In this document: one piece after another, positions 54,316-64,000 of the stretch
Layout of the letters: every line of letters begins with the position of its first letter
Position numbering within the stretch: the stretch's first letter is position 1
Assembly: GCA_033977485.1 (NCBI GenBank)
Contig: CM066988.1
Span: 53,629,649 to 53,693,648, forward strand
Reading direction: 5' to 3'
DNA length: 64,000 nucleotides
DNA from: Hydrangea macrophylla
Lineage: Eukaryota > Streptophyta > Magnoliopsida > Cornales > Hydrangeaceae
Program-made: the position numbers and the translations under genes
The notes under the pieces: model-generated
What the model saw: only the letters and a program-made list of their open reading frames with translations
Databases searched by the model: none
Told to the model about the DNA's origin: nothing

Positions 54316-57300
54316 CGTTTAAACAAGGGAAAAGGTAATCAGAATCACCAGATAAAAAGGCTACCAGATGGCAAAAAATTTTGGTGCAGTTTGATAGAGT
54401 TCGGAAAGACATTTGAAGAATTGAAACTATGGCCTGAACACATTAGAGTTCTGCAGGCAACACCATTTTAGCACTTTTTTTTGAAGCTTTCGTAACCAGA
54501 AGGGTGCAGCATCGGGGAAAATACAACTATGTCACAATGCTGCTTGTCGATCAATACAATTCACTGAACCAAACATTCATGATAGGTGACAAGGAGTTAA
54601 AGATCACCACTAGTGATGCGTCACTCATATTAGGAATAATCAACGGAAAAAAAAAGATCTCTCAGACTCTCGTAGAGTCCACTTAGACTTCATAACAAGA
54701 AGATTTCCTGAAGAAAAGGAAGTAACAGTCGCAAAGGTCAGGTCATCACTAACTGGGAAAATGTCTGGTCAATCAAGAGACGATATAAGAGACGTTGTTT
54801 GTTTGTTATGTTTACTCCTCTGTAGCACATTCTTCATCGCAAAAGGCAGTAGCAGAGTAAAGTGGGGTTTCATCAGATATATTCAAGACATCGAGGGGAT
54901 GCGTCAATATGACTGGTGTGCTTCGATGTTGAAAGAGGTACTCACCTCTATAAGCAAGTCAAACAACGACGTATCAAAAGTAACTGGCTGTACCACTCTG
55001 TTACAAGTAAATACTCTTACCATCTACTTACGAATTATGGTTACTGTAATCAATTATAGTACTACTCAATGACTCTTCAACTTCGAATTCTGCAGATATG
55101 GCTTTGTGAAATCGAGGAAGGGATGAAGATAAGAAACGTCTGATACCTGACTTCAGCGGCCTACCACGATTTGTTAAATGGGATTTAGCACAACTCAACA
55201 GGAAATTTAGAAATAGAAAACTATCCAGTTTAGAAGATCATGAGTTAAGCTTCAGTTAGAAAATTTTTCACCAATTACAAAATTTATCACCAATAACATA
55301 ATTCATGAGGTATACCTGGTTGAAAAGGGTGACAAATTCCTCACAGTTACATAATGATTACAACAGTTATCAAATTTGACTAAAAAAAATAACAAATCAA
55401 TCTTAATTTTTTTCGCATGTTGAATACATAATGTTTGCCATGAACTCATGAATAGGTGAATACTATGGAGCTAGTCGAAACATTACCCGAGGTTGTGATG
55501 TATCAACCTTACATAGAGAGGGTGGTTGATCCCAAAAAATTAGTTCCAGAATTCAATTCATATATAGAATATGAAGATAAGGATGTTGAAGTCAATGATG
55601 TCAAGGTTCAAATTGATGAAACTGACCACAATAGAAGTGTCATTGCTGAGGACAACGAGCAAACAATGTCGGATGTCCATGCACAGGAGGATATTGATTC
55701 ATATTTTGTGTAAGATTCCCTAGATGTTGATACACCTAATAGGGATAATGAAAATCAAGTTGTATTCTTTACAAACATTACTGTTTCATCTGATGACAAT
55801 CATCCAGATCACTCACCAACAAATGTACAACATCTATCCAATGATCAAAATCAGCTTGAACCAAAAGATAATCCAAGTGTTGATACATAACCATCCACTC
55901 AAGACATACTTGATGACATGTGGAAGCCGTACTTGTTCTGCTCACCAATTGATAAGAAATTAAGAACATAGAAAGATGTTACTGGTGTATCTGATGCAAT
56001 TGCAAAATGCCTAGATTCCAATGAAGAGAATGTCCACACACCAAAGGATCAAGACTCAAAGATACCAAACTTAACACAGAGACACCTTCAAGTGATGGGA
56101 TAGGGAGATCATTTTTCGAGGAACGGTCAACAGATGTGAGTAACCCTGAGAAGAGAATTAAACATCTTGTACGTGACAATGCCTTCTATGAAATCATCAT
56201 AAGTAGCTTAGAGAAGGAATTGAAGAAACTCTGGTATGATCTGGATGAAAAGAAGGCAGAATATGCTGACCTATTTGACTATTTGCAAGAGGAATCATGC
56301 AAAACTAATGCAGATGCAACAGTATATGCTGCATAGGCAGCACATCAAATCAAGAAACTCTCGGATCAACTACAAATGATGGAAAAAGGGAGAAAAGACA
56401 TGTCAATGAACTGGAAACAATGATCAAGAAGAAAGACCAAGAGATAGAAAGCTTGAAAAGTGAGTTAATCAAAGAGAGCTCTATATCAGATGATCTGTGC
56501 CGAACAATTAGTCAAATAAAGCAGGAGGTAACATTGTTAGAACTATGATATTTACTTAACATTCAGTGATAATCTGTCACAGACATACCCCAACCTCTTG
56601 GAATCATGAATAATACATATTAGTAAATTTTACACACTGTTTGGTTTATTGCAGGCTGAGAAATTACAGAAGACACCTCAACAATTTCTTCACAGTGGTA
56701 GTAAGATTCAACCACAAAAGAAAAGAAAGACTGTTACTCCACGGAGGTCTCTACAACTCACACGATCATTGGTGAGAAATATGAGGCTGTGAAAGAGGAA
56801 TGCAGCCCAAATACTTGGGTATTTGTACCCTAATTGGAAAAAGATAACGAGACAAAGAGTTGAAGAGAATGTGGTAAAAAAAAATAGGACAAGGGTAAGA
56901 AGGAGATGATATCCAAGGATGAGGAAGAAGTAGAGGACCCCATTGATGTGGACAACATCAACTTTGATAAATTCTATTATGGGGCATTGTTAAAGGCAAT
57001 ATTACAGAGTTCTGAAGATTATAAGGTATTGCCACATGAAGACAATAAATTTTTACTTGAGATAATTGATGTTGGTGATACACTGTAAGTCCAATTATTA
57101 CAAAAACTCACTTACCACATAAATCCAACATATTCCTTTTCGGATCTCCACTTACCCAAACGATTATGCAAACAGCACTATAATTTACATCACAGCTGAT
57201 GAAATATATTTAGTAACTCTTGAAGATATATTTAACCTGCTAACAATGAAGGAACTTCCCAGCAATGTAAGATAAAGTTTACTGACAGTACCTATATTAT

Positions 57301-58185
57301 GATAAATTCCTCACTAATACATTACAAAATTCTACACAACAGTGACAAAATTATCACTTAAATTATAGTGAGAAACTGTTGAGTTAGTGTAGGTGATAAA
57401 CTACTTCGCATAGTACTTGATGGCTTAGCAAACACGTGGCAATGTGAATATCCCCCCACCTGAACAGAATAGCTAATACTATGTTATCCATAGTTTGTGC
57501 TTGGTAATTATAAAATTGTTTGCACAACTTTGTATTAGAAACAATTATTCACTATAACTAAATCATTTACCAAAAAAAACAGAAATGGCTTGATGATGGT
57601 AACGAGGAATCATTGAGCAAGCTTGTGAAACCACACATCACACACAATCAGGATAATTACATATACAATATATATCTTTCCTCTTCTCTCTCAAGGATTG
57701 AAAAAAAGGGGTAAACCATTGGGCCATTGCGGTACTCGACACCCAACTATCAAGCTAAGACTACTACAACTCCCTGAGGCCACGAACTACAAAGACTAAG
57801 GATTGATACCTCAGGGGCCTACTTGATATTGTAAAGATATAGCAAACTACAACAAATATATCTTCGTTATGATTTTTATACCAATCAAATCAATAACTTT
57901 TACAATTTTCAGAGGAGATTACAATGGAGGTGCTGTTGGTGGAAACATTGAGGCTGCAGGTCAGGTCACTGGGATGCCGATCAGGAACATCAACAACTCA
58001 CCCCAGCAAACAGCGGTAACAATGGAATGCGGCGTTATCATATGCGACTTGATGGCAGGCCTCCTCTTTCATACCCCAATGAAAAGCAAATGTGACACAA
58101 TATCAACAAGGGCTGGCCTCATCCATGTCTTACTAAATACACCTAGCCGTTCATGGATAAAAATGGAGTATGAAGCATTCTAGCA
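54316..58185 (+). pseudogene. Ulp1-like (C48) cysteine protease gene of the MULE, broken
   Basis: Several exons are recognisable in different frames. An N-terminal domain of the type linked to transposon Ulp1 genes comes first: EAFVTRRVQHRGKYNYV...DASLILGIINGK at about 54490-54650, and LPRFVKWDLAQLN near 55160. An acidic linker is at 55456-56000 and a coiled coil at 56136-56500 (SLEKELKKLWYDLDEKK). The protease follows: NHWAIAVLDT with the catalytic His near 57735, YYNSL, then QQTAVTMECGVIICDLM at about 58000-58050 with the catalytic Cys in ECGV. Stops and shifts separate these pieces, so no full protein results. Such genes may remove SUMO-like modifiers; here that is family knowledge only. 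Confidence 0.7.
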
Positions 58186-59030
58186 AGCTAGAGAATTCCA
58201 GTTCCAACAAAATGAATGAACAATCTACTATTCTATAAGATAACGTATGTAAATTTAATAATGTTTTGGTACTGATAAACTACTTTGTGTGGATGCATTT
58301 TGATACCTATAGTAATAGGTTACTTGAACAGGCTTCATTTTGAGACTATTAGATGGATTATGGAAGTAATTATGTATTGACGATTTTTGCTTAAATTGAT
58401 CTTATTTAGACAACCATGTCACTTTAATCCTTACACTTTGTTGTAACATTTGATATTGCTGGTATGCTAGTTCTCGAATTTGATGCACATCTAAAATAAA
58501 CTCAGTCTGTGCCAAGAAAAATCCTGGGAGAAATTAGTCAACAAAGTCATAACGAAAACATCTTACACAATAAGTGCAAGTTCCACGCATGTTATGTACA
58601 CGACTAATTCATATCTACTGTACAATTATAGTAGCACAGTGACAAAAACAAGAGGGAAATTTGTCACACTAACATAAAAATACAATATGCAACACTTCTT
58701 CACAAAAGTCACACATGACCACAAGTGAGTGATAAAATTGTCACCATCACAATTAAGAAATTTATCACAACACTATACAATATCAGTGACAAATTTATCA
58801 CAACATTGCTTGTACAGTTATAGAAAACTAACAAAATAAGAAATTCAAACATAACATTAACTAACACATTCATGATATATGATGTAGAAACAGAAATGCA
58901 CTAAAAAAACATGAAAGGTATTCAATGTCCAAACAAATCATACTCAAAACATAAACAATTATTCTTTCTAAACAATCATATCGTGGTGATTTCAATTACA
59001 AATAGCTTCTCTGCAGGACTTCCTATTATG

Positions 59031-61586
59031 TCATGCCTTGTTTCCACACCTACTGCAACTAATTACAGGCAAGAACTCTCCCCTTGATGGAATCCTCTTC
59101 TTCTTCGGCCTACCAGGTTGCTTCTTGGAAACGGGAGGAAGAATTTCAATACTACTTGGATCATTGTTCGGCATACCAAATGTCACAACTGGATGTATTA
59201 CATCTACAATAGCTAGTTCATAATATCTAGTAAAATAGTATGGCTCAATGCAGTCAATAATATCATTACCAGTAAGCTTACTACTGCTATTCAGAACAAC
59301 AGTCGCGTGCAGGCACAAAAATCCATGTTGCCACTTACCACACGAACAAATCCTTTACCCAATATTCACTAGCATGGAAGGCTCACAATGCACTTCATAC
59401 AAATATTCACTTGCTGTACTAATCCACCATGTTCTCCCTTCATCTAACGCTTTTTGCAATCGATCATGTATCTCCAGGCATAGAATAATATCCAAAATTT
59501 TAGTCTGAAACCTCATTTTTACTCTATCCTTCATTGTTTAATTCATATACTATCAATCAGGCTAGTTATAGGCATGCGTTGTGCCTCATCTATCATTTTA
59601 TTCCACAACTCGGCTAGGCTAGACGACATCTCACCATACCTTTTCCCCCTAAAAAAAGCATTGCACCAGTTTTGCACAGGGATACCACTTAAAAATTCAC
59701 TAACCCTTTGCTCACCTTCCCTAACAAGCGATTCTATGTTTTCAATGTAAGGCCCAAAGTCTGGAGCATATGTACACTCAGTCATCTTGTACACAAGTCG
59801 ACTATGCAACTTAGCATTAATACCTCTAAGTTTGTCCATCATATTATACTTAATGTGGAATAAACAAAACCTATGATAATCATTTGGTAAACCTCCTCAA
59901 TACCTTCAATAATGCTAATGTGTTATCAGATATGAAAGTAACCATTCGAGAATGATCCACTATGGTCCTCAATTCCTTTAGGAACCAGATCTAATTTTCT
60001 TTATCCTCCGAACCTACAATGGCAAATGCAAGATTGTAAATCTCTGAGGGAAAAAAACAAAAATTGACAAATCAAACATTTGTGAAATTTCTCACTTAAT
60101 GGAAATTCTGACGTAATTTGGCATGAAAAAAATGCCAAATTTCTCACAACACTATTTCTCATATGTATATCAATAACAATTTGGTGAGAAAGTTCACACA
60201 AAACCAACATTTTCTCTCACTGGGTAAAAGTGAGAAAATTCTCACCAAACTATAATTCTCACAGTAAGATTAATATTTAATATCGTGTAAATGTTCACAC
60301 ACAATAAACATTTCCACCCCCACCCCCACCCCCTAACTATGAAAAGGGTGACAAATTTATCACAAAACTGTGAACCAATGTATAGAGTATACTATCCCTA
60401 TTACCATAAGATACAAACACATGTCTACAGCCCTATTAACAAAAAGTTCTACTTAAAACAAGAAAGTTGCTATATATAGTGAATAAACATATAAAGTATA
60501 GCGACCTTGATTCTCTGTTTTGCACATAGCACTAAGCACTACACCCCTGTGCCGGCCTTTGAAAAATGTCTCATCAAGAAAAATGAGTGGCCTCAAATAC
60601 TTAAAACCATTTATACATGTAGCAAACGACACAAAACACCTTCTAATTCTTCTTGTTATCACATCCACATCCAATACAAGATGGCTTCTATGATTTACTC
60701 TTTCTGTCTCCTTAAAAATACCACCTAAGTTGTCAAACAACTATGAATGATCATCGTACATTGCCTTGCATTTTTGACACCAAACCAAGCATGGTGATAC
60801 TTTAGATCAAAACCATGCCTGTATTTGATTTTGCCTATGACTTTAACAGGTGGAAACAAAGGTCACGTCGGATTGTCTCTTCAATTAAGTCATCTACCAA
60901 CTTGGAAGTAACTCGAGGGTGTTTAGATTTCCGAACAACTGACCCACATGTATGCAACTTCTCAAATTTCCACATATAAAAGAAACAATTTACCGACTCC
61001 TTCGAGGCCATGAATGCGCCATTTATAGCCATTTTTCACTCAAAATTTACAAATAGCAGTGACACGCAACTTATCAATCTTCACATACTTAGATTGAAAA
61101 CCAATCTCAATAGAATACTTACAAAGATCTTGTCGAAATTCCACATGACCACCTTCAAACTTCTGTCCCTCGTCTTGAATACCAAGACTCCACTCAGACA
61201 CTATCAATAATCGCTTCTGGTGTAAAAAAAATTAGGCTTATTATTACCATCATCAAAAACAGTCAAACACCTTGCAACATACAAGTTTAATTCCTCATTA
61301 ACTCGGACAATTCATTATCAGTCTCCATAACTGTAACTTGAACATCCACACGATTTAACTTCATTTGTCTGGATAACATTATCATATTCTCCAAATCATG
61401 ATCACCACCTACCATATATTTACTATATCCACTTACTTAATATGTCAGTGTCAATTCATATTCATTTAACCCAGGCCATCTTTCAATTACGGATGTAAGT
61501 ACATCACCAAATCTAGAGCCATCATCAACACTAACTACAAATTTATCACCACCAAAAGAACATATCAAATGAATCTGACTCTCCAT
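59031..61586 (-). pseudogene. MuDR-type transposase of the MULE, broken
   Basis: From a Met at 61586 (MESQIHLICSFGGDKFVVSV) the minus strand shows a MuDR N-terminal domain. A zinc-binding-like segment follows near 61.0 kb (FYMWKFEKLHTCGSVVRKSKHPRVTS). A DDE-core piece at about 60560-60700 reads CFVSFATCINGFKYLRPLIF then LDETFFKGRHRG. A helical segment (WCNAFFRGKRYGEMSSSLAE, near 59650), a SWIM-type zinc finger (CLHATV) and a C-terminal GRPKKKR plus CSRCGNK knuckle complete it. Stops and frame changes divide it into at least four parts. The order matches full MULE transposases. Confidence 0.8.
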
Positions 61587-62205
61587 AACACACCACAATA
61601 ACCAGCAATTAGCATGTATAACATAAAACTTGCTGTTACATAACGGTTAAGAATTGCTATAAAATCACTATCAAAAACAATAAACATATAACAATTGATC
61701 CAAGTCACTATTCGTATACATGATAAATTTCTCCCAAACACACAAGTTGGATTGTACACCTATAGAGAAAGACTTCAACGATAGTTTCCACAACAAAAAT
61801 CATTGGAGAAATGATAAGAACAAGTATGAAATTTTAGGTCAAATTTTTTTTAATTAAGATTATTCTATATCGACATATGAATTAGTTTATGATTAGGTTT
61901 AATGCTCCCCAATCAACTACCAATATTTTAGGGATCCATTACTGCATGACTCCTTCACTTTTGCATACATGGGTAATACCCAAATTTAATACAAAGTCAA
62001 ATTACTTTCTAAATAAAACAGATGAGGGTTATAATTGTAATAAAAAATCAAAAATTAGGGGAACTGACTAATTCCTGAGTTGTACACCAATTAAGGGATT
62101 GATTTCATAACTACGTAATTTAGATGCACTCAATATACAAAAAATGCATAATAAGGGACTAAACAATATGTTTCTTAAAAAAATTCTAGTCTCCTATATT
62201 TATAT

Positions 62206-62774
62206 CAAAATTTTTGTAGTCACTTGAAGTAACTGTCAAGAGTTTAAAGTCCAATTTAATTGATAATTTGTTTAAAAGTCTCTCAAAGGTCGAGTTAAAT
62301 GAAATTTCACTTAATATTCATGAACAAGTCCAGTGAAATTTTACTTAATATTCAGGTATGCAAAGTGAAATTTCACTTGATATTTTTGTATGGAGAACCT
62401 TTCCCTAGTCAAGAGTCTAAACTGTCCTGAAATCTAAAAAATCTTATCATAATGCCATTTTACTTATTGTCTCAAGTTTTTAAATTGGACCTTGTATTAT
62501 TAATAAAAAATTAGTAAAAAGTCCCTCTTTGTAGCTTATTAAGTTTAAAGGACATCTCAATTTTTATTTTGGTCAAAACTCCATGACTAGGGAAACGTAA
62601 TCAGATCAGGTCCCCATGTTTAAAAATTATGTGAACTTTTATACAAATTTCCTATGTGAAACTTCACATAACTAGTTCATTTTTTTTACAAAGTTACGTG
62701 AAATTTCACATAACTTTTATAACATGCGAACTTTTGACTAAAATAAAAAAACAGGTTGGATCTAATACTAAAAC
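62206..62774. other. Spacer between MULE and terminal LTR
   Basis: AT-rich; a GTGAAATTTCACTTAATATT-like unit recurs three times at about 62300-62385. Similar GTGAAATTTCAC palindromes occur near 62650 and 62698. No gene seen. Confidence 0.4.
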
Positions 62775-64000
62775 TATAACACCCGTAATTGTGTTATTAC
62801 ATTCATTACATTGTCATGCATGATAATGTGATGTGATGTGCATTTGTGACACATGTGTGAGTGAGTTGTGACTCAGGAGTTTATTTGGGTGTCTGTATAA
62901 GCGAACCCTTTGAGACTGTGTAGAATAAGTGTTTTGTTGTGATGTCTATCCGAGAATGAGACAGTCATTGTGGAATACCTTAAATATTTATTTGAAAATA
63001 AATGTTTACCTATGTATTTCACTATCTGTATTATTTTCTGGCTTAGAATTTATTTCTGATGTAAATTTTAGTATCCTTGTGAGGACAAATTAACACACTG
63101 CATAATTGGTAGGCTAATTAGCAATTTTGTAAAATCATGTTTTAGCAACCAAACGGAACTTAGACGAAAACTTTTATAATTTTTAGTTTTCACTCGTGAA
63201 GCAATGAAATAGGTGTGTAAGAAGTTTTAGAGGATAATAAGGAGTTTTGAGAACTTGTAGGGAGGTAGACACAATTTCTGAGAGTCATGCTTATATATAG
63301 AAAGAGGTGAGATACTTTTATAGTCAAAACCTAATTTGCTTCTAAGATGAAGAGAGAGAAAAGGGATATTTGTTTACTTCGAGCTTGCGACGTTCATTTT
63401 TGGTGATCCGCCCGTTGATCAAATTATTTTATCGAATATTCGAACTCCTCAAGATTAGGCCATTGTTTTGATACCCTTTAGGTCTTGTTTGGATGAGTTT
63501 TCTGAAAGCTCATTTTTTTGAATTTTCCTGAAAAGTTGATAGTTGAATTTTTGATCGATAGGAATCGTAGCAAACGAACTTCTGCATGATCTTTATGCTT
63601 GGGTTTTCTTTAGATCGAATTTTAAGAGTGTTATTCGGAGATGAGTGATTCAACTATGTGTTTTGGAATGATTTCTTGACATGTATTCATATTTTTTTTA
63701 TGAAAAACTTGTGTTAGTTATAGATATATTGTTTAGTTCGTATTGGGCGTCTATCTTGATAAGTAGGCCCAATTGTACGGTGGAATGTTTTGATTATGTT
63801 GATAGCACGGTGAAATGTATTTAAGCATGTTTAGTTGCTATTTGGGTCAAAGGAGTGCGTGTATCAAGCCATCATTGTGGACTCGTTATAGGCATAAGGT
63901 CGCACATTTGAAGAAAAGAAACGTGGGTCTTACCTTTTTGCGTGGACTTATTGGTGAGGAGTCGCGAATTAGGAGTGTGGAACGTACACGTGGGACTCCG
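62775..64000 (+). repeat. LTR related to the Tekay-like LTR, cut by window end
   Basis: Begins TATAACACCC where the 7953 LTR begins TATCACACCC. It then follows the same order: TTTTCACTCGTGAAG (63189), GGGAGGTAGACACAATT (63260), TTATATATAG (63290), a hydrolytic-sounding AT-rich leader and a TTTGGATGAGTTTT block. Similarity is clear but divergence is far higher than between the two LTRs of the first element. No purine tract or pol precedes it, so it is a 5' LTR or a solo LTR. Confidence 0.75.

Larger units (their letters stand above)
52903..62205. mobile_element. Degenerate Mutator-like element carrying an Ulp1-type protease gene
   Basis: The left end GGTATAAATATTGGGATACT and inverted right end GATATAAATATAGGAGACT agree at most positions. 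Weaker pairing (TAGTCCCT/TGGTCCCT blocks) reaches further in, as expected for long diverged MULE TIRs. Inside, a plus-strand Ulp1-type gene and a minus-strand MuDR-type transposase converge near 58.2-59.0 kb. MULEs with Ulp1-like genes are known in plants. I found no clear 9-bp duplication. All coding parts are broken. Confidence 0.7.

Noticed and set aside
52894..62214. 9-bp target duplication for the MULE
   Set aside because: AGTTTTAAG and AAAATTTTT at the inferred ends do not match, so the exact borders stay open.

Overview
This window is nuclear DNA from a flowering plant, most likely a eudicot. One recognisable host gene sits in a dense nest of transposable elements from most of the main plant classes. 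There is no sign of bacterial or organellar DNA, and I cannot name the species from sequence alone.

Layout. (1) 1-9998: a decayed chromovirus-type Ty3/gypsy element (Tekay/Del-like) that starts inside its 5' LTR. Its pol is split by a reverse-oriented Ty1/copia SIRE-like LTR plus a fragment of that element's interior (4790-about 6825). (2) 10000-14545: AT-rich, gene-free sequence with diverged duplications, foldback elements and a SINE. (3) 14546-36790: a two-pore potassium channel gene (TPK, TPK3/TPK5-like), plus strand. Exon 1 is 14844-15985 and exon 2 is 36643-36790. The 20,657-bp intron cuts through the codons of an EF-hand calcium loop. Inside it are a solo LTR (16054-16648, minus), a TRIM element nested in a MITE (17093-17860), and a TIR element (19759-34878) that was itself split by a complete, very young Tat-lineage gypsy retrotransposon (21708-34483). 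That retrotransposon has 595-bp LTRs that look identical, a CTTGG target duplication, an intact 1878-aa Gag-Pol and two related genes on the opposite strand. (4) 36791-42800: intergenic sequence with a SINE, a LINE fragment interrupted by two small TIR elements, and GA-rich duplications. (5) about 42.8-52.66 kb: a minus-strand gene with a plant mobile domain (PMD), two paralogous minus-strand coiled-coil genes and a TTCGGA/poly-A minisatellite. All lie upstream of a plus-strand LTR-like end with a polypurine tract; I read this as the 3' part of a second, older Tat-like element. (6) about 52.9-62.2 kb: a degenerate Mutator-like element (MULE) with a plus-strand Ulp1-type protease gene converging on a minus-strand MuDR-type transposase. 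Its non-coding parts are full of a palindromic GTGA..AAATTT..TCAC motif. (7) 62775-64000: the start of another LTR related to the one at 7953-9998.

How it fits together. The only host function seen is the channel. The TPK gene should still yield a protein of about 429 aa with two GYGD pore filters and a C-terminal EF-hand region, provided the very long intron is removed. Retention would truncate the protein within the first EF loop. A 173-bp Mutator-type MITE also lies about 125 bp upstream of the start codon. The most unusual biology is in the Tat element: downstream of pol it carries two copies of a module made of an antisense gene, a TATA box and a purine tract. One antisense gene has four predicted short introns.
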